In this document: positions 16,400 to 27,550 of the stretch, piece by piece
How positions within the stretch are numbered: position 1 is the first letter of the stretch
Layout: each line of letters starts with the position of its first letter
Assembly (NCBI GenBank): GCA_000231825.2
Contig: JH720360.1
Coordinates: 248,001-312,000, forward strand
Source: Tetrahymena elliotti 4EA
Taxonomy: Eukaryota; Ciliophora; Oligohymenophorea; Hymenostomatida; Tetrahymenidae
DNA: 64,000 bases
Reading direction: 5' to 3'
Made by a program: the position numbers and the translations under genes
The notes under the pieces: generated by a model
The model's input: only the letters and a program-made list of their open reading frames with translations
Databases searched by the model: none
What the model was told of the DNA's origin: nothing

Positions 16400-19295
16400 A
16401 AGTATATCTATCGTTTGCTTTGACTAATAATATTTAGAATTAAAATATGTAAAATGTAAAAAATCTATTTTTTTGTTTATAAAAATCCTAAGAAGTATTA
16501 AAAAATAACTCATTCAATCATCTTTCATATTATTAATTTCAAATTTGATTTATGTTTCTTTCTTTCTTTGAATCTAGTAGGAGTTCATAAAAGTTAAGCA
16601 CTCAAATTTTTTTAAATTACACTGATTTTTTAAGTGAAACCTTACAAAGTAAAAATCAAGCTATAATTTACTGATTATTTTACTCTGAATCACTGTAGTA
16701 TGTAGTATGTAATTTAATTAATACAAAATTTTTTATATTTCCATTAGATAATTTAATCTTCTTTTCTTGAATGTACTTTTCCCTCATTAAAATTGTAAAT
16801 ATTCAATGCATTATAATAGATAGGAGATTTATTGAATTAAAATTTTTAATTCCTTCTAGCACATATTATTTGTTCATTCCGATCTATATTTGTCTTTCAA
16901 GCTAAATTAATTTGCTTATTTCTTTTTAAGTTACAGTCTTTTTTGCTAATCATTTATTTTATATTAAAAATAATATCTTTTAACCTTTTTTACTGTATTA
17001 AGGAATTCGAAAACCTATTTAATTTTCATTTATTTGATTAAAGCATTATTTTTTTATGTCAAATCTACTCGGAGATTATTCGATTTTACAGTTTATTTAA
17101 AGATTAAAATTCAATATTAATAAAAGAATTAATTATGTAATTAACAAAATCCAAGACCTACACATTCATATTTCCTAGGGATATGATAATTTTAGAAATG
17201 ATTTTAAGGAAACATATTGCATTTCTATTAGTGTATCTATTGTAGATGGTTCAATAAATTAGCAAAAATTCTTGACTTATACTTGGTCATACTTTGGGTT
17301 TATTTTGATTATTTGGTTTGTCTTAGATATATTAATTAACATTATTACATACCAACAAGATATTGCGTTCTATTTTGAAATTGTATTAAGAAAAAAGCAT
17401 AAGCCTTAATGACATAGTTTTTTTTAGAGTTATTTATTTGGCTTGGTTATTGACACTATATAGTTTTACTACACTATACAAATAACTTAAAGATGATGAA
17501 TGAGTAACTATAATGATAATTTCCTAAATACAATCCAAGTTAGTAAATGAATGATTAAAATTAATGAGTATATGATGCCATACATAGAAATTTTATACTT
17601 AATAGACAATTAATGAATATTTGATAAGAATAATTTAATATGGTGTGAAAAGTGGTTTTCATTATTTAAAAAATTAAACATAAAATTAAGTGATTGCTTA
17701 AGTTTTAGCTTAAATTTAAAAACCTACTTTAGGGGTTTGATAAATTTATTGAAAAATAAATAAATTAATAATCAGATTAATTATTATTTAGATTTTTTAA
17801 AAGTTTTCACAATTTTTCATTCACTCTTTTCTAAATATTTACCAGAAAATATCTTTGCTCATTTGATAAATACGATAAGGGAGTACTTCTTTATTGGGTT
17901 TTAGTCTTAAAAAATTAGGTTTTTTATTTTAGTATAAGAAAAACTTGATATTAAATGGGGGGGTCACTGAGAAATATGTTTTGTATGGGGAGTGAGCTTA
18001 ATGTTTATGTTTAAGAGAAATATAAGTTTTTTTAAAAAAAGGTTTTTTATCAATTTCGCTTGATCAAACACTCCTAAATTTATTTCTATTTTATTTCTAT
18101 TTTAATTTTATTTAAATTTTCAAATTACTTTCTTTTTTCTTAAATTCTAAGCAATTCTGATGCAATAATCAGCTTTGATCTAGAAGAGTTTTTTAGTAAA
18201 TATTTGTTTTTAATTATTATTGTAAGCCTAGTTCTGTGTTTAGAGTAAAAAACTGGTTTTATTGCAAAGAGTAAAATAGACCTAATTTATTTAGGCATGT
18301 GATAATACTGCTACTAGATAGTAATTAGGAAAATCTTTGATATAAACTTTTATTATTTAATAAGATTTGCTTACTTATTGCTTTAAATAAAAATTTCAGT
18401 AATATACTCCTTAATTCATAAAAAATCAATCCATTATACTTTTTTATTTACAAATTCTTTTCACATTTCTAATAAAATTAGTGAATTAATAATGTAAATT
18501 TACATAAAAATCAAACATTTTAAATATACAAATCTATTTTTAATATTCACATATTCATGATGGTAATCTACTATTAATGTATTTCATTGTATAAAAAAAG
18601 GTGTTTCTGATATATTAGGCTTTTTAATTTCAGGTAGAATTAGATTATTTAAATATCATATTCATCCTTAATACTTTGAGCCAAGCGCTATAGAAAAAAT
18701 ACTTAGGAAAATACACTTTCAATAAAAGTTGTAAATTTAACAATTGAACAGAAAGAGCAAGAAATACATATGTACTTCATGATACAGCTTTTAACAACAA
18801 AATAAAATTGTTTTGATTGAAATTTTATTGACTACGAAGCCTCTATATTTCTCAAATAAATGAGTTAATACTTGGTCATTTTTTTTTGAATGATAAGGAA
18901 ATAATATATTTATTTGATGAGGTTTATTTATTATATGTTTAATGATAGATACATGCAGATAAATGTATTTATGTACTAATAATATCTTTAGGAGAAAATA
19001 AGTTAATATATAAATAAATTAATAAATGAATGAGTTAAGATATTAAAGAGTAAATCAAAAAATTAAGTCGCTTAACTATCGTAATTGTTAAAATGTGAAT
19101 AAAGCATTAATTTATGATTGGTGCATTAACAATATTTTTGATAATTAAAATAAACTAAAAAAAAAGAAATTATACAGAGAAAAAAGGAATAAATAAATAA
19201 TAAAGAAATTATTTACTGATATATCAATAATAGTTAAAAGCGAAGTTCTACTCCTTTTAAAATCTTCTTTAATAAAATAAACCAATCAAATAACT
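16400..19295. other. Intergenic, with one weak ORF
   Basis: 2.9 kb of mostly A/T-rich DNA between TBCD and the GTPase gene. A possible gene remnant at 17056-17412 is listed separately. A run of seven G at 17957-17963 is notable in such A/T-rich DNA. An open stretch at about 18600-18770 has no ATG and was not accepted. Confidence 0.5.
17056..17412 (+). pseudogene. Channel-like gene fragment or chance ORF, 118 codons
   Basis: Code-6 frame from ATG 17056 to TGA 17410-17412. The first 75 residues are ordinary mixed composition; then comes a hydrophobic segment, SYFGFILIIWFVLDILINII, which resembles an S1-S2 region of ciliate voltage- or cyclic-nucleotide-gated channels. The same frame continues after the TGA with another plausible stretch, and no further exons, pore or cyclic-nucleotide domain follow. 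It may be the relic of a channel gene, or a chance open frame in A/T-rich DNA. The family suggestion rests only on the membrane segment. Confidence 0.25.
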
Positions 19296-20683
19296 ATGGG
19301 ATCAGAACCATCTAGGATTAACAACTGTTGTTCTTGCTTAGAATAAACCTAAGTAGGCGAATCAGTTAGCTAACAATCTATCAACACTGGATATTATTCC
19401 AAAAAACAAAATATGATTAGCTTACAATAAGGTATTTCAATCATCAATGATGATGCCTCCAGACCTTCTTAAAACTTAAATTTAATCTTACTTGGAGAGA
19501 AGTAATGTGGAAAGACCACTTTTGTTAATTAATTGAAAAACAAGAGCTCACCTTCACCTCTCCCTACTTAATGTAATAGATTATTTTTAAAAATATTTAT
19601 TTTGTTTGTACTATCATATAACACTAAGTATCTATCTTTCATGCGCTTAGAGACTTGAATTAATCAAATCATACAATAAGCCTTTTTTTATGAAACTTTA
19701 ATAATTTTTTGTAAGCTTCGATTGATCAAAAATATTCTTTTATAGAACCCAAATTAAATCAATAAATAAGTCAATCGATATTCATTTGAAATTGTTTTTA
19801 GTAATTTGGAAACTAATAGAGAAATTTGCCTTTTATAGCTTTTTAATTATTGATTTGATTGAGGCTCAAGATTAATAAAAAATCAGTCAGTCCCCCTCAA
19901 AAAAAAATATTTAGAAGAATGAAAGAGAGAGATAAAATATGATTTGGTTAATTTTATATTTAAACTCCAAATTAACTAACTGCATACATATTTCAAGGCA
20001 AATTCATTCTTACTTTTCATAGGATTGTTCTAAAATTAAATTTAAATCTTTACAATAAATCTAAGATAATTTATGTTCAATAAATATTCATTAGATCAAA
20101 TGATAGTTTAAAAGATTATTAAAACATTTTTCAATTGCGACGATTTTGTCAAAAAATGACAACATAATACTTAATTAAATGTGTCTATTGCAAACAATCT
20201 TTCTAAATATTCTCGAATAATATTTAAATTTATCTCTATTTCATCAAGCTTATCATTTATTTAATTTAAATAGATCCATCCAAAGAACTAGTGAAGACTT
20301 ACAATGGTTACTCATCCAAAGCCGTCTTCTTAAATGAAGTAGATTTTGATTATTATCACTCAAATTAATCTCGCAGCTTGCAAAAAAAGATTGAAGGATT
20401 CATTTTTGTCATTAAATACAGTGAAAATAAACAAAATTTACTAGAATAAATTCGTAATTTCTCTCGCATTGACAAGAAGTAAAGTCCCTGTGCTATTCTC
20501 ATAAACTTATTCACTGAAAATAGCGAGGAAAATAGAAAATCTATCAAATAAGAAGTTAGAGACTTGTTAAAATAGTATTCCATCAGTGCTTGTGCTATTG
20601 AATTTATGAGTGAGCGCAATTCTAAATTCTTATCAGATATGTCTAAAATAATAGAAGCTAATTAAATTAGCTAAGTAAAGTGA
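19296..20683 (+). CDS. Ras/Rab-like GTPase with degraded motifs and an N-terminal lipidation signal, 228 aa
   Basis: Two exons, 19296-19572 and 20274-20683, joined in phase 1 across a 701-bp intron. The protein starts MGSEPSRINNCCSCL: Gly2 with Ser6 fits N-myristoylation, and the nearby cysteines fit palmitoylation. The P-loop is intact (GEKQCGKTT, residues 67-75, with Lys73 and Thr74). Beyond it the fold is recognisable (EGFIFVIKYS and PCAILINLF strands), but the DxxG motif reads as DFDYYHS, and the NKxD base-specificity motif is missing at ILINLFTEN. A pseudo-GTPase, or one with relaxed nucleotide binding, tethered to a membrane is the likely reading. The long intron could hide a small exon carrying the switch I region; a direct join gives a compact but continuous domain. 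The exact subfamily is not assigned. Confidence 0.75.
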
Positions 20684-23118
20684 GGATATAATATGTCATT
20701 TCAGACCAAACTAATTGGATCTATATTGAAATCTTTACTATAAATTTAAAAATCATGTAACAAAACTCATTAGATAACTAACACACTTTACTTATAATTA
20801 AAACTAAACCGTCTCACTTCCTCATTTCTTACTTCAATTATTTTTCTATCTGAATATATGCAATTTGATGTTCATTGTATTGTGCTAATATTTACAGATA
20901 TTAACTTCAGTGATGCTTATTAGTCTAATTTGAAGATTTAAAAATATGATCAATCCTATCAATTACTATAAAAGAATATGAAAATTTGATTTCTTGGGAT
21001 ATTTAAAAATAAGACTTTTGGATATTCAAAAGAATTATTAAAATATCTTCCATCCAAATAATTATCAAAATTCCTAAGGAGTTTAAATTGATTACCCACA
21101 ATCAATTCATTTCCTTACACATGACCATAATTAAAAATTTTGTAATAATTTGAAAGAAAGAATCTGTTATGGATTTAAAATCAAATCTGAGTATTTAACA
21201 TGAAAAATTGATATCATCTTCTAATTTAAATAGATTCTAGTCTATATTGCTCTATACATCCAAGCATATCTCTTGTTTAGTATCAATAAAAAAATAGTAA
21301 TTCCTACATGAACCAATCATAGCAAGCATATTACATATGAAAAAGACATAATAAATAACTATGATTAACAGTCTTCCAAATTTAGTATAAGAAATATCTT
21401 TTGTTGCTCTGTAAAATGAACGGATACAAACACATCAATGAAATAATTATTTATGTAAAAGAAAAAATCTTTTATAAAGATCATACACGATTGATAATCT
21501 AATACTAACTCACTATTTATCAACCAACCTTATTTATAATTATCAATATCAATATGTATGAAAAATGTTAAACAAGCAAACAAATATACTAATTACCCAT
21601 TATAACAATAACAACAAAAAAATAATCAAAATTCTCTCTCTACCTTTTAATAATCTTCTCTTCTCACAACCACCTTCTTCTCTCTTAATTTATAATAATT
21701 TCACTTATTTAAGTCCTGTATTTATTTTATTATCTACATAATACCATTTTATAACAACCATTTCATAACAAAATATCTAAATCTTTTCATTTTTTCTTAA
21801 TTTATTTTAAACATATTTTTTCTTCTTTTCAACTTTTTAGTTTACATTAAATATTTTAATTCCATTTTCACAATAGTTTGTTTTCTCTCACTTTTAATTT
21901 TCAAAATTAAATTTTACAAGACACTAGCAATTTTTAATCTCTTCATTCTTAAATGCAAATTAGCATGTTTTTATTATTGTTTCTACTTTATCTTACCATT
22001 TTAGTCTAATTTATAAGTAAATAAATTTAATTGATAAATTTTGGCTTCTTTAATTATTATTTAATAGATAAACCTCCCTACCTAAATAAATTCAAATTTA
22101 GAATTATATCTTGCATTCATAAAGAGTATCATTTATCATGAAAAAATTATATATTGTAAAGAATTTTAAGATAGCCCTATGGCAAATTCAGCCCTGTTCT
22201 AATTAAGCCCTTATTAAGCCTGCAAAAAAGCTATTTTATTGAAATGAAGGGGGGCTACCTTTAGAGTTATTACAGTGTATCACATAAATATTTGCTATCA
22301 TTTATACCAAATACCTATCTATAAATCAATAATAAAACATTAATTAGTTAAATGTGAAATAATTTTTTATTGATATTCTTTATCTATAAATTATAAATAT
22401 TTCTTTTCGATTATTTTGGCTCAGAGTTAACAATTAGTATCAAATAATAAAAATTCCTTATGAAATAAAATCATCTTAATTTTCCAAAACTTTTTATCTA
22501 ATTTGAAAGTAAATGTTAAATAAACAAAGGAATTTTTCTAATTTAATGGTGATTTATCATTTTTTTAATTTATAATGAATATCTTGATTTCTTAATCAAA
22601 TTTAAGTTTAATTAATATTTAATTTATTACTTAAAAATAATAATACATGTTGAGGAATTTTGTTAAAATTAAGGATTTTATGGGATATTGAATTTTATTA
22701 ATAAAATTTATATAATATGATAAAAATTAATTGAAGTCAAAATCAAAAATTAATTGTTGGAGTTATTAATAATTTGGGAGTGATTTTTTTAACAATAGAA
22801 CAAGATTAGATTTGAAAGTAATTAATATTAATCATTTATTTCTTTTGTTTGAAACACAAATATAATAAAGATTAGAATAAAGACTTATTTTATATAATTA
22901 TTTCAATAGTAAGTAAGTAGTAAATAAATAATAGTAAAACAGAAATAGGTTATTAATAATCACAGAAGAGTTGTAAACCGAAATTGTTTTTTTTACTAGC
23001 CTTGTTATCCATTTATTTTAGCTGGCTAATAAAACATTTAGGCTTGTTTTAGAAAGGATATTTAGTTTATTATCATATATTCTCATTTTTGAGTATTTGC
23101 ATCAGATATTAAAATCTA
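20684..23118. other. Intergenic, A+T rich
   Basis: 2.4 kb. Around 22170-22260 is a small island of higher G+C with three copies of a short AGCCC string, a run of six G (22249-22254), and TAGCCC at 22172-22177 facing GGGCTA at 22252-22257. No gene was recognised on either strand. Confidence 0.45.
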
Positions 23119-25314
23119 TGGAGGTTCAACATGATCAATTTTTGAGAAAACAGATAGAATATGATTAATAAATAGTTTTCTCCTTTAGATAATAATTTTC
23201 AATGAGTATTCAGATTTGATCTAAATTTCGCATTAGTCTTGGAAATATAATATGATTTTCGAAATCTACCAAACAGGAAAGTTTTTATTTTAGTACAGAT
23301 TATCTAGATTTTAGAAAACATAAATATGACTTGAATCTACATAAATATAACACTCTTCAGATTTTTTAGATCTTGAAATTTTCAAAATGCTGTCACTAAA
23401 AACACTACTCTTTACTTGATTGTTAGTTTTGTTTAATATTTTTAAAAAATCTGTTTGTATTTTTAAAAAATCGAGGTCATATCCTGTTTCAGACTATTAA
23501 TCAATCTACTAGTATTACTCAATGTTTTAATTTTCTTTATATATATATTTTAAAAATTAGTCAGCTCAAATTTTGTGGAAAAAATTTAAAAAAATAATCC
23601 AATTAATCAATATCCTCAATATCATTTGCTTAAAATCAAAAAATAATAAATGAGATATGAGAATAAAAATAAATTTGATTCTCAATACGTTAACCTAAAA
23701 GTTTATAAATTTGATAATCTTAACCGAAATTTTAGAAAATATTGATTAATTATTTTTCTAGATCAGATCACTAAGTAAATGAAGTAAAAATAATCAAACC
23801 TTCTTCTTAGATAATACATAGTTTGCCCAATGAATTCAAAGTAGAAGAGGTGGAAAAACTGTCTAATTTTTTTTTAAATATCTCTGATAAGGATCCCTAA
23901 AAGTTATCTTGGTTTTTTTGTTAGTAGGCAGTTTCTGATGGGGAGCCTATTTTATATTGAATTTATTAGTTATAATAAATAATTTTTTTCTATTTTACTG
24001 AGTCGTCTTTAGTTTCTATTTTGATCTACAATTTTAGAAAGAGAGAGGGATTTTTAAGTCTAAATAATTTATTTTTATTTGATCCTACTGTTCTTTAAAT
24101 TGAGAAGCTGTGCTAAATTAAGATAAATTTCTTAAAGCTGGAACTTAATATCATCAATAGAAATCAGGTCTTCATCAATAAGACCAAAACTTAAAAATCT
24201 ATTTTGTTAATAATTACAACAAATAAATGATGGGTGATGTGAAAAATTTTTTTTAAAAATACTTTTTAGAATCATCCTAACGTTAAATTTTCTTTAATTT
24301 TTATTCTCTATATTCTTTTTGTGAGTAAATAGTATTCAAGATTTAGGATGTTAATTTCTGTAATTCACATAACATTGACTTATCTCCAAGGCCTTATTCG
24401 TTATTTTGAATGTTAAATTCGCTTGCACTTTTTTATGTATTCAATTCATCTTATTCTAAATGTGTTTTCTCCATTTCTTTCCTCCAATATTTTATCTAAT
24501 ATCTATTTTATATTGAGACTGCAAAGTTCTAAAAATATGGTTGACAAGATTATAGTCAAATTACACCAATTTTTGAAATTCCTTTGGTTCTTTTGATTTT
24601 TTAGATTTAAATATTATTATTATTATTTTTTTTATAATTATTATTGTTTTCTTTTTTTAATTTACTTTTTGATAATTACCACAACCCAGTTACTTTAATC
24701 TCAACATTACAAAAAACTTGAATTCTCAATATTAAATTAAGAGAAAATATATTTTTTCAATAGCCATAATTTTTGAGATGAAAGATAATTGGTATTAAAA
24801 TATGAATTCCTAAGCGATATAAATATTATAACAAATTTGATACCTCTTTTAAACAAGAGCATTTCAAACAAAGATACAAATAAACAAAACAAGACTTGTA
24901 ATGGCATAAAATATTATTTGTATCAGTAATTGCTATTTTTCTTGCAAAGAGTATTTGTTTAAGTGATTGTTGGATTTCTGCTAAGATTTTTAGCTTCAGT
25001 AATTGCTAAAATGGGTACATGGAATTCTCAAATTTTTCTTATAATTTCTTTTTTATAAGAAAAACTCTAAATCTTTTTTGGTAGGCTTATTAAATTATTT
25101 TTTGAAATAATAATAATAATATTTAAAATATTTGAAATTGTGATATAGAAATAGATAGATTGAAATCTACATTTTTATTTTTAGTTTTTGATCACTAATT
25201 TATTATAAAGCATTGCGAACACATTGAACCAGTCAATAATTTTAGAAGTAAATTGATAAATAAACTTAATTTTGAGGAAAATTTAGTAGGACTATCATAT
25301 GAGATTGTGATGTG
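23119..25314 (+). pseudogene. Cluster of coding-like fragments in shifting frames
   Basis: Several segments on the + strand translate like protein but could not be joined into one gene. They are: an ATG at 23119 (MEVQHDQFLRKQIEYDQQ); 23762-23960, behind a good acceptor (VNEVKIIKPS...NEFKVEEVEKLSNFF); about 24030-24231 (LFLFDPTVLQIEKLCQIK); about 24270-24400 (IVFKIQDVNFCNSHNIDLS); and 25187-25314, behind an acceptor and ending in TGA (HCEHIEPVNNFRSKL). Between them are TGAs and frame changes without convincing donors. This fits either a multi-exon gene whose splice sites I failed to find or a decaying pseudogene. No family was recognised. Confidence 0.3.
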
Positions 25315-25540
25315 ATAAATAACTAAAAAATTCTTCAGTAAAATTAAATTGTATTGAGAAAAAAAACTTAATTAAAATTGAGAAAGATCTTATTAGTTAA
25401 TTTAATAAAGTAGATGTAAAAATTATATTAATTTTCTTTGTTAGTATAATTTAAATAATAATTTATTTTTCAATAAAATTAAGATATACAACTCTTTTTA
25501 AATGTATTTTATTTTGGATCACAATAAAGTGAAATAATAT

Positions 25541-27019
25541 TCAATTTATAATTTCAACATTATCATCTTCCCCTTTTTCCTCTTCCTCTTTCTCTTCTTC
25601 CTCTTCTTCCTCTTCCTCTTCCTCTTCTTCCTCTTCCTCTTCCTCTTCCTATTCCTATTCCTATTCCTATTCCTCTTCTTCCTCCTACTCCTGCTCCTGC
25701 TCCTCATCCTCTTCATTTTCATCATCACTATCTCCAAAGTAACCTCCATGGATCTCGTTTAAATGCTCATATACTTGATCATGATCTTCAGAATAGAAAT
25801 AGCATCTAAAACAATAAGATACTTTGCAGTTAGTACACAATATATTGTTACATCCTTCTATTCTTTCAGTTAAGACTGAACACTTAGGGCAAAATCTAAA
25901 ACCTTGAGATTCTAGGGCTTATCTATCATCTTTTTAGGTGTCTAATTTCCATTATTTATATTAAGCACAAGAAATACCTTCATGCAGACTTTCACAATTA
26001 TTAATACAAAAATGATATTTGCATAATTCACACTTGTGTGAAGTTTTTTGTAATTATTTATCTTGTATAAATACCAAAGTACAATCAGCAAGTTTTTAGC
26101 TTTCTTTTAATTCAAGAGTACTTTCCTTACCTTTTCTTAGCTGCTCTTGCTATTCTTAATTTAGAAATATTTTTTAGTTATTTTGAGTGTCAATAATATA
26201 TTTCCCATAGCATTTAATGAGTTATTCATTAGCATCAGATTGAGCATAATCCAATTTCTCAAATTATGAAATTATATTTTTTTATTCTAGTTAAGATATT
26301 AAATCTCTTTCATCTTTAAATATCTGCAAAATATCTTCAAAATCTAAAACTTTTTTGCAGCTTTCTTCAGGGCATATAATTTAACATAGCTCTAAGTTTT
26401 TATTTTGAGTTAGACTATTTTTTATGCAATCTTTTAAGCAATCTAAGCAAAAAATGCAATTACATTTTAGATTGTACACATTCTCTTTAACATCAATTTC
26501 ATCAAAGCATATTTTGCATATATTTTATTCATCTTTTTATTCAACAATAACTACATCTTAAAACTCCTACTTGTCTTCTAATTATTTTTTAAATTCACTC
26601 TCATACTTAGATATTTCTAATTTTTAAATGACATTCTTCAGTAGCTAGGGATATAGTATATTTCTACTCCTACATTTTTAGCATTTAAACATTTTATTCA
26701 ACAATTCTGTCATTACCTCTAAGCTTTTGAAAAATTCCTTTTGATAAGCTATTTATTATCTCAAGCAATCATTATGAAAAATATGTTTGCAATTACAATC
26801 TAAATATTAAGTAAATGCTTTTATTTCTCCTTTTTTTGGGATATATCTCTTGCAAAAATAGCAATGTTCTTAAATTTTCAACTTTACTTATGCTTTTCTC
26901 TAGCATAGCATTTAAATTTCATTTATAGCTTATGTAAAATCTTATAACTATCCTCTTTAATGAATGTTTTCAAGTAATTTTCCTAAAATATTCTTATGTG
27001 CTGAGCTTTATTCTAACAT
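25541..27019 (-). CDS. RBR-type E3 ubiquitin ligase with an extra RING-H2 and a Glu/Gln tail, 492 aa
   Basis: Single exon, 493 codons. RBR ligases accept ubiquitin from an E2 onto a RING2 cysteine before passing it to the substrate. Order seen: a RING-H2 pattern at residues 53-116 (C53-x2-C56, C75, H79, H82, C85, C113-x2-C116); RING1 around 165-215 (CKICFDE...CNCIFCLDC...CPEESC); an IBR-like zinc region (CELCKYHFCINNCESLH); then RING2, CPKCSVLTERIEGCNNILC, in which Cys390 is at the catalytic position of the family. The C-terminal 50 residues are almost pure Glu and Gln, encoded by GAA, GAG and TAG. The N-terminal RING-H2 is not part of the standard RBR module. ATG 27019 is the first in the frame. 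Gene K starts 3 kb upstream on the same strand, and its stop is 531 bp away. Confidence 0.9.
25555..25700. repeat. Low-complexity CTT/CCT tract (Glu/Gln codons)
   Basis: About 145 bp of imperfect TTC-CTC units within the RBR gene, encoding its Glu/Gln tail on the minus strand. Four near-identical GGAATAG hexamer-like units give a Q-E alternation. Tracts like this expand and contract by slippage. Confidence 0.85.
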
Positions 27020-27550
27020 CTCAGATTTCCTTAATTAAGAAAGATAAAAATATATATTTTTTAAATATTTTGTATTATAAAAATATAACTAGCTTGATTT
27101 ATCAACTAAAGATCTCAAAAAAAAAAAAATAATTTGATCTTTGATTCAGAAATATCATTGTTGTTTACATTATCATTTATTTTAAACTTGATTTACTGCT
27201 TAAATTATTTTAAATCCCTTTTTAAAAATCTAAATAAAAATAATAATCTCAATATATGGAAAATAATATTTATTTGTTGATGCTTTTTTTAAAAATTTTA
27301 AAGAATTTATATTATTTGTGTATAATAATGTAATATTTTTATTTTAAATTTTAATAAATAACAAGGGAAACCTTTTGATTTAAATAAAGTGTTTGTCATT
27401 TTTATTTGAAAGCATTAAAAGAAAATAACATCAAAATGATTATGTTGTAATAATTTATTAAAATGAAAGTAGGATATTATTTAGTTAATATATAATTGAA
27501 ACAAAAATAAGTAAATTAGATATAAATTATCGTTCTTAAGAGTTTATTTT
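27020..27550. other. Intergenic between two minus-strand genes
   Basis: 531 bp of A/T-rich DNA that should hold the 3' end of gene K and the promoter of the RBR gene. Nothing else was recognised. Confidence 0.5.

Noticed and set aside
18600..18770. Protein-like open stretch reading YHIHPQYFEPSAIEKIL
   Set aside because: No ATG, no convincing splice sites and no neighbouring exons; length is within chance for this composition.
25546..25749. Arg/Lys-rich reading frame opposite the Glu/Gln tract
   Set aside because: It is a shifted frame of the RBR ligase tail; the ligase frame carries zinc-finger motifs on both sides and a proper stop.
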